From Blautia hominis (GTDB taxonomy: Bacteria > Bacillota > Clostridia > Lachnospirales > Lachnospiraceae): a DNA stretch of 64,000 nt. Shown piece after piece: positions 1 to 9,291 of this stretch. Made by a program: the position numbers and the translations under genes. Under the pieces are notes generated by a model, which saw only the letters and a program-made list of their open reading frames with translations, was not told where the DNA came from and ran no database searches. The stretch covers positions 215,643 through 279,642 of the forward strand of contig NQOF01000008.1 in assembly GCA_002270465.1 (NCBI GenBank). The letters run 5' to 3'. Numbering within the stretch: position 1 is the first letter of the stretch; every line of letters starts with the position of its first letter.

Positions 1-317
1 ATTCCTGTGATCTCACCGCACAGCTTGAGGTATTCAGACGGCGTCATATATCCGTAAAATTCAGGGACATCCGGCAGGTAGCCTATAAAACGGTTAGTTC
101 GGTTCTGGCCATAGCGGACCGTTTCCCCGTTTACTGTGATCTTTCCGCCGTCCACCGGCAGAAGCCCCAGGATCATTTTCATGGTGGTGGTTTTTCCGGC
201 TCCGTTTTGCCCGATAAATCCATAAATGGAGTGCTCCGGTACCGTGAAACTTAAGTCATCTATGATCTTTTTGCTCCCAAACGATTTTGATACATGGGAG
301 AGGGTCAGCATATTCAT
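1..317 (-). CDS. ABC transporter ATP-binding protein (partial, N-terminal part)
   Basis: Only about the first 105 residues lie in the window; the gene runs off the left edge. The product begins MNMLTLSHVSKSFG and carries a Walker A motif, GQNGAGKTT, near residue 38, followed by a GYLPD segment at the Q-loop position as in the BcrA/multidrug and YxlF-like subfamily. Such proteins energise export or membrane-protein remodelling at the cytoplasmic membrane. The start directly follows the stop of the upstream membrane-protein gene, so the two are translationally coupled. The missing C-terminal half (Walker B, signature) cannot be checked. Family is clear; substrate unknown. Confidence 0.85.
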   Translation of the reverse strand, partial: MNMLTLSHVSKSFGSKKIIDDLSFTVPEHSIYGFIGQNGAGKTTTMKMILGLLPVDGGKITVNGETVRYGQNRTNRFIGYLPDVPEFYGYMTPSEYLKLCGEITG

Positions 318-518
318 TCAACTGTCCTCCCTTCCCAGGAGAAGATACAGTACCGGACCGATAAATTCCATTCCGATAATGACAACCACCAGCCATAAGG
401 CCCGTGAGCCCCTCTTATAATTTTTATGGGTGAGAACATGCCGCAGGGTGATAAAAAGCAGAAGAAATTGTACAATGACTAATGGAATGAGAAACGGTAA
501 AAGGTCTGAAAATGTCAT
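318..518 (-). CDS. PLDc_N-type small membrane protein
   Basis: A 66-residue protein with two hydrophobic helices (about residues 6-26 and 41-59) separated by a short basic loop. The pattern ending in EFIGPVLYLLLGR is that of the PLDc_N family, as in Bacillus YxlE, which accompanies ABC ATPases in yxl-like operons. It has no phospholipase catalytic domain. The start overlaps the stop of the upstream regulator (ATGA type), and its stop abuts the ABC ATPase start, giving a tight three-gene operon. It probably modulates or anchors the transporter; that role is inferred from neighbours only. Confidence 0.75.
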   Translation of the reverse strand: MTFSDLLPFLIPLVIVQFLLLFITLRHVLTHKNYKRGSRALWLVVVIIGMEFIGPVLYLLLGREDS

Positions 519-1642
519 AGGGATTCTCCTTTCGCTTGAAACATCTTTTTCATTTTCTGTAAGTCTTCCTTGTCTTTCAGTATTTCAAATACAGGATTTT
601 CTAAGGCCTGAACTACGCTGCCAAAGATGACTTTTTTATCACGGACTAAGTTCCCGCCCAAATCCATGTTCTCAAAATAATCATCAATAGAATTGAAATA
701 ACTGTCCCCTCCTAAATAGATCCTATCATGGCTCAGAAGGGAGTCTGTGATGGCTGCAAACTTTTTTAAACGTTCCATAGCCACCTCCGGTTTCTGATGT
801 ATGCAGTAAATGGCAGCAACCTGATAATGGTACTGAGCGGCTGTGTTCTCGTGCAGATGCTCCAGGTCATAAATTTCCATCACACGGTCAATACGGTTAA
901 TGGTTTCCCTGCAGGCATCCAAATCATCCGCATGAAGGGAAAGGTACTGTACAGCGCCGAATACAAGGGCGAGCAGATGGATGTACATACCGTACTGGCT
1001 GTACTTATTGGCCTTTTCCTTCTGACCGGACATGGCATAGGCCTGAACCAAAATGGATTCCCCCTGAAAAGAATAGTGGTATGGGTTCAGAAGTTCCTCC
1101 AGCGTGTCGATCACTGCCGGGACCTTATTGCACAGAAGGTCAATACTGGCTTTTAAGAGAATGGCATCATTACATAAACCGATATCTCTGCTGTCAGAGA
1201 TGATGCGGGAACATAGGGCGGATGCCTCTTCCAGGATTTCCGTCTGTCTCTGGGGGTCAGGGGCAAGGGATACGTGATTCAGCCAAAGTACGCAGATCTG
1301 GAAAAGGAAAGAATGACAGGAGTAGTATTTTTTAACCATCCGCCGGCTCTTTTCCATCACTTCCCCGAAGGGCTGTTCCGCAAATTCTGTCATAAAGTCA
1401 AAATATATTTTTTGGATCTGCTCTTTACTCAGATTCGGTTCATATCCCAGAAGGTCATCCACGGTCACTTCAAAATAAGCGGCAAGCTGAGGCAGGAGCA
1501 TAATGTCCGGTAAACTCTGCTTGGTTTCCCATTTCGATACAGAGGCTTTGGTGACACCGACGAAATCAGCCAGTTCCTCCTGGGTAATTCCTTTTTTATG
1601 GCGTAAATTTACAATGTTTTCGGAAAAATTTAGTATATTCAT
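515..1642 (-). CDS. XRE-family transcriptional regulator with large C-terminal sensor/TPR-like region
   Basis: A 375-residue protein. Residues about 1-65 are a Cro/CI-type helix-turn-helix (LRHKKGITQEELADF, then KASVSKWE), ending in the DDLLGYEP linker typical of Firmicute XRE regulators. The remaining ~300 residues are helical and leucine/alanine rich, TPR-like, with no enzymatic motif seen. I chose the ATG at 1642 because an AGGAGGG ribosome site lies just upstream and the HTH begins there; a longer frame to 1801 exists but adds non-conserved sequence. It heads the operon with the PLDc_N protein and ABC ATPase and probably controls it. The inducing signal is unknown. Confidence 0.85.
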   Translation of the reverse strand: MNILNFSENIVNLRHKKGITQEELADFVGVTKASVSKWETKQSLPDIMLLPQLAAYFEVTVDDLLGYEPNLSKEQIQKIYFDFMTEFAEQPFGEVMEKSRRMVKKYYSCHSFLFQICVLWLNHVSLAPDPQRQTEILEEASALCSRIISDSRDIGLCNDAILLKASIDLLCNKVPAVIDTLEELLNPYHYSFQGESILVQAYAMSGQKEKANKYSQYGMYIHLLALVFGAVQYLSLHADDLDACRETINRIDRVMEIYDLEHLHENTAAQYHYQVAAIYCIHQKPEVAMERLKKFAAITDSLLSHDRIYLGGDSYFNSIDDYFENMDLGGNLVRDKKVIFGSVVQALENPVFEILKDKEDLQKMKKMFQAKGESL

Positions 1643-1814
1643 CCTGTAACCCTCCTTATATGGTTGATTATAAGCAGGTAACTGAAAATTATCAATAGAT
1701 TGCGGCGATACTTTGAGATACAAAGTCAACTGCAAGGAAACTGTCCGGTACGTTCTGTCCTTCAGGCTTAAAAAAGTGTATTCTGTGCAAATGGATTTCA
1801 ATCTTTTTTCAATC

Positions 1815-1823
1815 TGTTATAAT
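1815..1823 (+). promoter_or_regulatory. Extended -10 element for the DUF3784 gene
   Basis: TGTTATAAT, an extended -10 (TG-N-TATAAT), lies about 85 nt upstream of the DUF3784-gene start in the divergent gap with the XRE regulator. No good -35 hexamer is seen, which is usual for extended -10 promoters. Confidence 0.4.
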
Positions 1824-1907
1824 ATTTTTAACGGATAAGAACAAAGCCGTCAGAAAGTTAGTTATTGGCAGGAAAATAGGATCTGTTTTTAGAAAAGGGG
1901 GATTTAT

Positions 1908-2648
1908 ATGTTGATCATTTGGGGGATTGCAGTTTTAATGGGTGTGCTGAGTGTGGTTCTGCTGCTGGGGAAAGGGAGTTTTTTGATCGCCGGATATAAT
2001 ACTTCCGGCAAAGAAGAGAAAAAAGAATATAATGAAAAAAGGTTGTGCCGGGTCATGGGGGGAGGCATGGGTGTTATCACACTTATGCTGATTGGCTGGG
2101 GTGTTATGGGTGAAAAATTTCCTGTGTCTGTCTTTGTTATCGTCACCATAGTTACCGTGATCCTCATACAAGTATTGAGCAGTACCATCTGCCGGGCGCA
2201 GGTAACTGACGGAGGGGAGCAAAAGAAAGAAACATCAAGAGACCGGATATACAGGCGGGCTTCCTTTATATTCTCGGCAGTCATTCTGGCAGGAGTTACT
2301 TTTGTGCTCTTCACAGGTCATGTCACTCCGGTCCTGCATGAGGACTCTCTGGAGATCCAAGTGTCCTATTGGTCGGATAATGAAGTGGCCTACCGTTCCA
2401 TCAGATCCGTTGCGTACATGGAGGATTTGCAGCGGGGCAGCCGAAAAGGAGGTATCGGAGGTCCAACCCTGCAGGCCGGTCATTTCAAGAATGCAGAGTT
2501 TGGGGATTATATGCTCTATTCCTATACTTCATGTGACAGTTTTGTGGTTTTGGACACAGAGCAGGGAACGGTGGTGCTGAATGGAAAAGATAAGGCGGCA
2601 ACAAAAGAATTATATGAGGAACTGCTTGAAAAAGTGGGGGAAAGCTGA
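1908..2648 (+). CDS. DUF3784 membrane protein with C-terminal PH-like domain
   Basis: A 246-residue protein. The N-terminal third matches the DUF3784 pattern: a first membrane helix, then the cytoplasmic GYNTSGKEEKKEYNEKRLCR stretch, then two more helices (about residues 47-85). After a fourth helix (about 116-136) comes a soluble domain of mixed beta strands and a final helix (KAATKELYEELLEKV), resembling the bacterial PH-like domains fused to such membrane proteins. The start has a purine-rich ribosome site (AAAAGGGGGA). It stands alone, divergent from the XRE operon and 75 nt before the LysR gene. Function is not known for this family. Confidence 0.75.
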   Translation: MLIIWGIAVLMGVLSVVLLLGKGSFLIAGYNTSGKEEKKEYNEKRLCRVMGGGMGVITLMLIGWGVMGEKFPVSVFVIVTIVTVILIQVLSSTICRAQVTDGGEQKKETSRDRIYRRASFIFSAVILAGVTFVLFTGHVTPVLHEDSLEIQVSYWSDNEVAYRSIRSVAYMEDLQRGSRKGGIGGPTLQAGHFKNAEFGDYMLYSYTSCDSFVVLDTEQGTVVLNGKDKAATKELYEELLEKVGES

Positions 2649-2723
2649 TGCAGACAACAGTTGACAGAGTATTTTATCTGCCTATACAATAGGAGTATCA
2701 CGAGAGAAAAGGCAGGCATTAAT

Positions 2724-3587
2724 ATGAACACAAAAGATTTAAAATGTTTCGAGGCTGTGTATCAGGAGCAGAGTATCAGTAAAGCCGCCAGACGTCTGTA
2801 CATCACCCCGCAGGGACTGGGAAAAAACATCAGAACCCTGGAGGCAGAGCTGGAAACCATACTTTTTGAACGGACAAAGCAGGGCATGCGCCCCACAGAG
2901 AGCGCGGACTTTCTTTATGGAAGGACAAAGAAGATCATACAGGAGCTGGAGGAACTGGAGAACGGCGTCAGACAGCTGGAAAACAGGAAAATAGTCCTCC
3001 GCATCGGATACGCCTGTGGTGTCTTCAATGTCCTTCCTTTTCAGTTGATCTTAAACTTCATGAGAGATAACCCTAATATCCGGGTGGAGTGGAACGAATA
3101 CTCCAACGAGGAGGTAAAAGCCCTGCTGGAGGATTCCATGCTGGAATATGGTTTTATCGTGGGGAGGCATGAGGGGGAAGAAATGATACAGCGCAAGCTG
3201 GATGGAAGAGAGGTCCTGCTGCTGGTCTATGAGGGCCATCCCCTCTATAAAAAAGAGCGGATAAATGCAGACATGCTGAGAGAAGAAAATATGATACTCA
3301 TGAATGAACATTTCCACATGTTCCATGATTTTACAGCTATCTGCCGTGCAAAAGGATTCTCCCCCAATATCATCGCAAAAACATCAGACGGTGCGGTCCT
3401 GTATAAGCTTTGCCGCCAGAAGATCGGACTTGCCGTCATACCGGAGTTTATGCTGGAGGATTTCCGCATGGATCATATGCGTGCCATCCCATTTGAAGAG
3501 GATCTGACTTGGGATGTGTTCGGCGTCTATAAGGAAGATACGAAAAATTATGAAACCATACAGCAGTTTGACTGCTTTCTAAACTAA
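2724..3587 (+). CDS. LysR-family transcriptional regulator
   Basis: A 287-residue protein. The N-terminal winged helix-turn-helix spans about residues 3-60 (CFEAVYQEQSISKAARRL, then TPQGLGKNIRTLE), followed by the helical linker and a periplasmic-binding-fold effector domain starting near residue 90 (RIGYACGVFNVLP). The ATG at 2724 aligns with the normal LysR start; an earlier in-frame start would add a non-conserved leader. It lies 93 nt upstream of the OYE-type reductase in the same direction, which it may regulate. The effector is unknown. Confidence 0.9.
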   Translation: MNTKDLKCFEAVYQEQSISKAARRLYITPQGLGKNIRTLEAELETILFERTKQGMRPTESADFLYGRTKKIIQELEELENGVRQLENRKIVLRIGYACGVFNVLPFQLILNFMRDNPNIRVEWNEYSNEEVKALLEDSMLEYGFIVGRHEGEEMIQRKLDGREVLLLVYEGHPLYKKERINADMLREENMILMNEHFHMFHDFTAICRAKGFSPNIIAKTSDGAVLYKLCRQKIGLAVIPEFMLEDFRMDHMRAIPFEEDLTWDVFGVYKEDTKNYETIQQFDCFLN

Positions 3588-3680
3588 AACAAAAAGTTTC
3601 CACCTGACAAAGAAAGGTTGCTGGCAGAAATGCGTTATCCTTTTGTATACTGTTCCTAAAGAGAAACAAAGGAGGACGCA

Positions 3681-5672
3681 ATGAAATATAAAAATCTATT
3701 TACCCCTGTGCAGATAGGAAACGTTACCTTAAAAAACCGCTTTGCACTGGCGCCAATGGGGCCTCTGGGGCTGGCAGATGCCCAGGGCGGGTTTAACCAG
3801 AGAGGGATTGACTACTACACTGAGCGTGCAAAAGGTGGTACCGGCCTGATCATCACAGGCGTTACTTTCTCAGACTGCCAGGTGGAGACACAGAGTATGC
3901 CAAACTGTCCGAATTCCACCTATAATCCTGTGCATTTTATCCGTACCGGCAGAGAGATGACAGAGCGGGTCCATGCATACGGAAGTAAGATCTTTCTTAT
4001 GATGTCCGGTGGTTTCGGACGTGTTACCATTCCAACCAACTTGGGGGAATTTCCGCCGGTAGCGCCTTCGGCCATTCCGCACAGGTGGCTTGATAAGACC
4101 TGCCGTCCCCTGACAAAAGAGGAGATCCGCAGCATCGTAAAATCTTTCGGTGACGGCGCTTACAATGCCAAACGCGGCGGATTTGACGGTATTGAGGTAC
4201 ATGCAGTCCATGAGGGATACCTGTTGGATCAGTTTGCCATCTCCATGTTCAATCAGAGAACCGATGAGTACGGCGGTTCCCTGGAGAACCGTCTCCGTTT
4301 TGCCAGAGAAGTGGTGGAAGAGATCAAATCCCGCTGCGGAGAAGATTTTCCGGTCGTCCTGCGCTACAGCGTAAAAAGCATGATAAAAGACTGGAGAGAG
4401 GGTGCCCTTCCCGGAGAGGATTTTGAGGAAAAAGGCCGTGATACCCAGGAAGGACTGGAAGCGGCAAAACTCCTTGTCAGCTATGGCTATGATGCCCTTG
4501 ATACAGATGTGGGAACCTATGATGCCTGGTGGTGGAACCATCCCCCGATGTACCAGGAAAAGGGCTTGTTCCGCCCTTACTGCAAAATGGTGAAAGAAGT
4601 GGTGGATGTACCTGTACTCTGTGCAGGACGTATGGATAACCCGGATATGGCATCCGAGGCAGTGGAAGACGGGACCTGCGATATCGTAAGCCTTGGCCGC
4701 CCCCTTCTGGCTGACCCGGACTATGTGAACAAACTCCGGGCAGGACGAAGGGAGGAGATCCGTCCCTGTATCTCCTGTCAGGAGGGCTGTATGGGTCGCG
4801 TACAGGAATATTCCATGATCAACTGCGCAGTGAATCCCCAGGCTGCCCGGGAGAGGGTAACGGCCTATGAACCTGTTCGGAAAAGCAAAAAAGTATTGGT
4901 AGTGGGCGGCGGTGTAGCCGGATGTGAAGCGGCAAGAGTGCTTGCAATCCGCGGCCACATGCCGGAGTTGTTTGAAAAGACAGGAAGCCTTGGCGGCAAT
5001 CTGATCCCTGGTGGTGCCCCTGCTTTCAAGGAAGATGACCTGGAGCTGGCAAAATGGTATGAAACTGCACTGAAAAAACTGGATGTCCCGGTGCATCTCC
5101 ATACGGAAGTCCGAAAAGAGGATGTGCTGAAAGCAGAGTATGATGCTGTGATAGTTGCCACAGGATCCAGCCCAAAAGTATTCCCTCTGGGTGATGATTC
5201 CCATGTTTATACTGCGGCACAGGTGCTCACAAAAGAGAAGGACTGCGGCAGCAGCACAGTTGTGGTGGGCGGCGGCCTGGTAGGCTGTGAGACCGCTCTA
5301 TGGCTGGCGCAGAATGGGAAACAAGTGACGATCGTGGAAGCACTGGACAGTCTGATGGCAGTCAACGGCCCGCTCTGTCATGCCAACAAAGATATGCTGG
5401 AGCGCCTGATCCCCTACAACGGCATTGATGTGGTGACGGGCGCCAAAGTGACAGGATTTAAGAACGGTACATTATCTTATCTGATCCAGGATGAGGAGGA
5501 GCAGATTTCCTGTGACAGTGTCATTTTATCTGTTGGCTACAGAGAGGAAAATATGCTCTATCAGGATCTGCAGTTTGATGTGCCGGAAATCTATCTTCTG
5601 GGTGATGCAAAGAAGGTTTCCAATATTATGTATGCAATCTGGGATGCTTTTGAAGTGGCAAACCATATTTAA
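3681..5672 (+). CDS. OYE-type NADH:flavin oxidoreductase / 2,4-dienoyl-CoA reductase-like (FMN, 4Fe-4S, FAD)
   Basis: A 663-residue enzyme with the three-part layout of 2,4-dienoyl-CoA reductase and BaiCD-type enzymes: an FMN-binding TIM barrel (about 1-370), a 4Fe-4S cluster with Cys363, 366, 370 and 382 (C-x2-C-x3-C-x11-C), and a C-terminal FAD/NAD(P)H module with GGGVAGCE near residue 408 and GGGLVGCE near residue 530. The active-site segment HAVHEGYLLDQF and the NQRTDEYGGSLENR signature are intact. Members reduce activated C=C bonds of enoates, enones or steroids; the substrate here cannot be told. It follows a LysR gene and ends at a strong terminator. It is probably a soluble, oxygen-sensitive cytoplasmic enzyme. 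Confidence 0.92.
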   Translation: MKYKNLFTPVQIGNVTLKNRFALAPMGPLGLADAQGGFNQRGIDYYTERAKGGTGLIITGVTFSDCQVETQSMPNCPNSTYNPVHFIRTGREMTERVHAYGSKIFLMMSGGFGRVTIPTNLGEFPPVAPSAIPHRWLDKTCRPLTKEEIRSIVKSFGDGAYNAKRGGFDGIEVHAVHEGYLLDQFAISMFNQRTDEYGGSLENRLRFAREVVEEIKSRCGEDFPVVLRYSVKSMIKDWREGALPGEDFEEKGRDTQEGLEAAKLLVSYGYDALDTDVGTYDAWWWNHPPMYQEKGLFRPYCKMVKEVVDVPVLCAGRMDNPDMASEAVEDGTCDIVSLGRPLLADPDYVNKLRAGRREEIRPCISCQEGCMGRVQEYSMINCAVNPQAARERVTAYEPVRKSKKVLVVGGGVAGCEAARVLAIRGHMPELFEKTGSLGGNLIPGGAPAFKEDDLELAKWYETALKKLDVPVHLHTEVRKEDVLKAEYDAVIVATGSSPKVFPLGDDSHVYTAAQVLTKEKDCGSSTVVVGGGLVGCETALWLAQNGKQVTIVEALDSLMAVNGPLCHANKDMLERLIPYNGIDVVTGAKVTGFKNGTLSYLIQDEEEQISCDSVILSVGYREENMLYQDLQFDVPEIYLLGDAKKVSNIMYAIWDAFEVANHI

Positions 5673-5701
5673 GTTATGTATAACAAAAAACACAAATTTA
5701 T

Positions 5702-5735
5702 ATCCCCCCACGTGGCTTGTGGGGGGATTTTTTCT
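5702..5735 (+). terminator. Rho-independent terminator after the OYE-type reductase
   Basis: A perfect 9-bp stem (ATCCCCCCA / TGGGGGGAT) with a 9-nt loop is followed by a T run. It separates the reductase from the ABC importer operon. Confidence 0.9.
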
Positions 5736-5770
5736 TTGTTATACTATGGTTAGTCAAAAAAATAACACAC

Positions 5771-5797
5771 GTAACTGCAGCGGAACGGAACAGTTAC
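5771..5797. repeat. 27-bp inverted repeat, copy A (upstream of ABC importer)
   Basis: GTAACTG and CAGTTAC arms enclose a 13-nt centre; total length is exactly 27 bp. Four more copies of identical length occur in this window (18111, 40511, 40684, 46528). The right half (CGGAACAGTTAC) is identical to that of the leuC copy. This copy ends 28 nt before the permease start codon. Confidence 0.85.
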
Positions 5798-5825
5798 GAA
5801 ACTCATCAGATAAGAGGAAACTGCA

Positions 5826-6818
5826 TTGAATACACCACAGAAGATTGAATTTTTACTGAAAAAGCTGGCACAGATCCTGCTGTCCATGCTGGTGCTGTCT
5901 ATATTAGTGTTTTTTATTGCCCGTCTTTCCCCCGGGGACCCTTTAAAATCCTACTACGGGGAGAGTGTGGAGCGGATGAGTGAGAGCCAGAAGGATAAAG
6001 CCAGGGAGCGTCTTGGCCTCAATGAACCTATGACGGTACAATACATACGCTGGGTGGAAAATGCCCTGCACGGGGACTTCGGGATCTCCTATAAGTATAA
6101 ACAGGATGTGGGGGCAGTCATAGAGAAAGTTTATGCCAATACCCTTATACTGGGAGGCTTATCCTATGTACTCACCTTCCTTTTTGCTGTACTTTTGGGT
6201 ATCTTCTGTGCGATGCGGGAAAATACCCTGATCGACAGGTGCATCTGTAAAATCGGGACCGTGACGAACTGTATCCCATCCTTTTTTGTTGCACTTGTAC
6301 TGATCCTCATCTTCGGTGTGAACCTGGCTGTGCTGCCCACCAGCGGTGCCTATGCCCTGGGAGGGGAACATTCCCTGGGAGACAGGCTGGTGCATCTGAT
6401 TCTGCCGGTGACGGTTATGGTGTTATCCCATCTGTGGTATTACACTTATATGGTAAGAAATAAACTTTTGGAGGAGATCCGTGAAGATTATGTACTTCTG
6501 TGTAAGGTAAAAGGCATGGGGAAATGCCGCATCATGTTCACCCACTGCCTGAGGAAGATCCTGCCTTCCCTGATCAGCATCATGGCAATTTCCGTTCCCC
6601 ACATAATCGGGGGGACCTATATCGCGGAGAGTGTCTTTTCTTATCCGGGACTTGGGACTTTGAGTATGGAAAGTGCTCAATACCATGACTATAACATGCT
6701 GATGGTTTTAAGCCTTATAACAGGTTTTGCGGTCATTGCAGCCAATGTGGCAGGCCAGATCATCAGCGAATGGATCGATCCCAGAATGAAACAGGAAAGA
6801 GGGGAAAAGACAGCATGA
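5826..6818 (+). CDS. Peptide/nickel-class ABC transporter permease (DppB/OppB/NikB-like)
   Basis: A 330-residue inner-membrane protein with an N-terminal helix (about 17-38) followed by the periplasmic segment with PGDP and ERLGLNEPM, then five further helices. The EAA-type loop for ATPase contact is seen around VRNKLLEEIREDYVLLCKVKGM. This is the first permease subunit of the peptide/opine/nickel uptake family. The start is a TTG at 5826 preceded by an AGAGG ribosome site; no ATG fits the conserved N-terminus. It overlaps the next permease by 4 nt. It lies directly downstream of repeat copy A, which may affect its expression. Confidence 0.92.
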   Translation: MNTPQKIEFLLKKLAQILLSMLVLSILVFFIARLSPGDPLKSYYGESVERMSESQKDKARERLGLNEPMTVQYIRWVENALHGDFGISYKYKQDVGAVIEKVYANTLILGGLSYVLTFLFAVLLGIFCAMRENTLIDRCICKIGTVTNCIPSFFVALVLILIFGVNLAVLPTSGAYALGGEHSLGDRLVHLILPVTVMVLSHLWYYTYMVRNKLLEEIREDYVLLCKVKGMGKCRIMFTHCLRKILPSLISIMAISVPHIIGGTYIAESVFSYPGLGTLSMESAQYHDYNMLMVLSLITGFAVIAANVAGQIISEWIDPRMKQERGEKTA

Positions 6819-7633
6819 AAAAGAAAAAATTCCCTATTTTCTCCTTAGTGATCTTGGGTCTTATCATCCTGGGATGCCTGTTTGGCAAAGTCCTGGCAAC
6901 AGGAGATCCCTTCTATATGAACCTGACGGAAGTCAGTCTGCCACCCGGCAGTGCCCATTATTTCGGCACAGATACCATGGGGAGGGATATTTATTCCATG
7001 ATATGGGAGGGCGGAAGAGTTTCCCTTTATATCGGACTCCTGGCAACTGTGATATCCTCTGTGACAGCCATTGTGTACGGCTGCATCAGCGGTCTTGTGC
7101 CGGACTGGCTGGACGATCTGCTCATGCGTTTCACAGAGATCATTTTAAGTATCCCCTCCATACTGCTTGTGATCTTTCTGCAGGCGCTTCTGGGGGAAGC
7201 TACAGCTACCAGCATAGCTGTAGTGATTGGACTGACAAGCTGGATGAACATTTCCAAGGTGGTCAGAAGTGAGGTACGGCAGATACGGAGCAGTGATTTC
7301 GTACTGGCGTCCAGGCTGGCAGGAGGAAAGTTTTTTTACATACTGCGCAGGCATTTGTTTCCCAATTTTATCTCCTCCACCATGTTTATGATCGTCACCA
7401 ATGTAAGTGCGGCGATCGGAACAGAGGCTACTCTCAGTTTTCTGGGGATCGGCCTTCCCATGGAGATCATTTCCTGGGGAAGTATGATGTCTCTTTCACA
7501 GAAAGCGCTGTTGTCCAATTCCTGGTGGATCATCCTGATTCCGGGAATCTTCCTGGTGACAACCCTTGTATGCATCACCAATGTGGGCGAGTACATCCGC
7601 CTTAGAAATAACAGAGAACACAGCAATCTATAA
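6815..7633 (+). CDS. Peptide/nickel-class ABC transporter permease (DppC/OppC/NikC-like)
   Basis: A 272-residue second permease. An N-terminal helix (about 8-25) is followed by the HYFGTDTMGRDIYSMIWEGGR segment, the hallmark of the DppC/NikC group, then five membrane helices and the EAA loop near SSDFVLASRLAGGK. It pairs with the preceding permease to form the channel. I chose the ATG at 6815, which overlaps the upstream stop (ATGA) and has a purine-rich ribosome site; the 15-residue longer reading lies inside the upstream gene. A short GC-rich hairpin in the 55-nt gap after it may be an RNA processing or attenuation point before the binding-protein gene. Confidence 0.92.
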   Translation: MKKKKFPIFSLVILGLIILGCLFGKVLATGDPFYMNLTEVSLPPGSAHYFGTDTMGRDIYSMIWEGGRVSLYIGLLATVISSVTAIVYGCISGLVPDWLDDLLMRFTEIILSIPSILLVIFLQALLGEATATSIAVVIGLTSWMNISKVVRSEVRQIRSSDFVLASRLAGGKFFYILRRHLFPNFISSTMFMIVTNVSAAIGTEATLSFLGIGLPMEIISWGSMMSLSQKALLSNSWWIILIPGIFLVTTLVCITNVGEYIRLRNNREHSNL

Positions 7634-7688
7634 AACAGCCGCTGCCGGTCATCCGGCGGCTTGGCAATAAAAGCAAAGGAGAACAGAC

Positions 7689-9272
7689 ATGAAGAAAAAA
7701 ATACTGACATTACTTTTGGCGGCGTCTATGACCGCCGCACTGCTGGCAGGCTGCGGAAGCGGAGACGGTAAGGAAAAAGGGGACACCAAGACAGAGGCAT
7801 CAGATAAGGAACAGGATGGAAAGACTCTTGTTTACGGAAGCGGTGATTATACAAACATCAATCCTGCGCTCTATGAACATGGAGAGATCAACTCTCTGAT
7901 CTTTGCAGGACTGACCGCTCATGATGCGGAGGACAAAGTAGTGCCTGCCCTTGCAGAGAGCTGGGAGTGGGATGAAGCTTCCAAGACCTATACCTTTTAT
8001 CTTAGAAAAGATGTAAAATTCCATGACGGCGAGACCTTTACATCTGCGGATGTGAAGTTTACGCTGGATACCATCATGAATCCTGACAATGCCTCTGAGA
8101 TCGCATCCAATTATGAGGATATCACCAGCATTGAGACACCGGACGACAGCACGGTGAAAATCACCCTGACAGCACCTAATGTAGCCATGCTGGATTACCT
8201 TACCATCGGTATCCTGCCCAAACATCTTCTGGAGGGAAAAGACATTGTGACAGATGATTTCAACCGGAATCCGGTGGGCTGCGGTCCCTACAAACTGGTT
8301 TCCTGGGATGAAGGGCAGAGTATCACCCTTGAGAAATTCGACGACTTTTATCTGGGAGCGCCTAAGATTGACAAGGTAGTCTTCAAAATTGTGGAGGATA
8401 CCCAGGCAAGAGCCCTTCAGTTAAAATCCGGAGAGCTGGATTTGGCACAGATAACCCCAAAAGACGCAGAGCAGTTTGAAAATGCGGACGGATTTGTTGT
8501 GGATATTATGAAAACGGCAGATTACAGAGGGATCCTTTATAATTTCGGAAGCGAATTCTTTGGAAAACACAGAGAGCTGCCCAATATCTTAAGCTATGCC
8601 ATTGACCGTCAGTCTATTGTGGACAGCGTGCTTTTGGGTCATGGCGAGACGGCATACTCTCCGCTGCAGATGGGACCGTACAACAATCCTGACATTGAAA
8701 AATATGAGTACAACCCGGAAAAGGCAAAACAGCTTTTGGAAGAGAATGGCTGGACCATGGGCAGTGACGGCTATTATGAAAAAGACGGGGAGCAGCTTGC
8801 GTTTACCATCTCCAACGGGCAGGGAGACCAGGTTCGTATTGATATGTCAAATATCTGTGCCCAGAATTTCCAGGACATTGGTGTAAACTGCAAAGTGGAA
8901 GTGGTGGCAGAGACAGACTGGGCAAACCAGGATGCATACCTGATTGGATGGGGAAGCCCCTTTGACCCGGATGACCACACCTATAAAGTGTTCGGCACGG
9001 ATAAAGGCGCCAACTACAGCAGTTATTCCAATGCGAAAGTGGATGAACTTCTGCAGCAGGCCAGAGAACTGGAGACACAGGAAGAGAGACTTCCGCTGTA
9101 CAAGGAATTTCAGACGGAACTGTCCAAAGACCTTCCTTATACCTTTATCGCATATATTGATGCCATGTATGTTTCCAAGGACAACATTACCGGACTGACA
9201 AAGGATACCGTTCTTGGACATCACGGCGTGGGCATCTTCTGGAACATTTATGACTGGGACATCACGGAATAA
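7689..9272 (+). CDS. Extracellular solute-binding lipoprotein, family 5 (peptide/nickel type)
   Basis: A 527-residue lipoprotein. The signal peptide ends in a lipobox with the modified cysteine at residue 22 (LLAGC), then an acidic/lysine spacer tethers it to the membrane. The mature protein has the SBP_bac_5 layout, with FHDGETFTSADVKFTL near residue 110 and NPVGCGPYKLVSW near 193. It captures the ligand and delivers it to the two permeases. Peptides, opines or chelated nickel are all possible; no clear haem or nickel ligand cluster is seen within the binding protein itself. It is cotranscribed with the permeases and the fused ATPase. Confidence 0.92.
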   Translation: MKKKILTLLLAASMTAALLAGCGSGDGKEKGDTKTEASDKEQDGKTLVYGSGDYTNINPALYEHGEINSLIFAGLTAHDAEDKVVPALAESWEWDEASKTYTFYLRKDVKFHDGETFTSADVKFTLDTIMNPDNASEIASNYEDITSIETPDDSTVKITLTAPNVAMLDYLTIGILPKHLLEGKDIVTDDFNRNPVGCGPYKLVSWDEGQSITLEKFDDFYLGAPKIDKVVFKIVEDTQARALQLKSGELDLAQITPKDAEQFENADGFVVDIMKTADYRGILYNFGSEFFGKHRELPNILSYAIDRQSIVDSVLLGHGETAYSPLQMGPYNNPDIEKYEYNPEKAKQLLEENGWTMGSDGYYEKDGEQLAFTISNGQGDQVRIDMSNICAQNFQDIGVNCKVEVVAETDWANQDAYLIGWGSPFDPDDHTYKVFGTDKGANYSSYSNAKVDELLQQARELETQEERLPLYKEFQTELSKDLPYTFIAYIDAMYVSKDNITGLTKDTVLGHHGVGIFWNIYDWDITE

Positions 9273-9291
9273 ATAAAAGAGAGAGATTATT

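Noticed and set aside
3870-5204. A 444-codon minus-strand open frame opposite the OYE-type reductase
   Set aside because: It is fully antisense to a well-supported gene, has no ribosome site, and the translation is rich in His/Cys/Phe with no domain: a typical shadow of a GC-biased gene.
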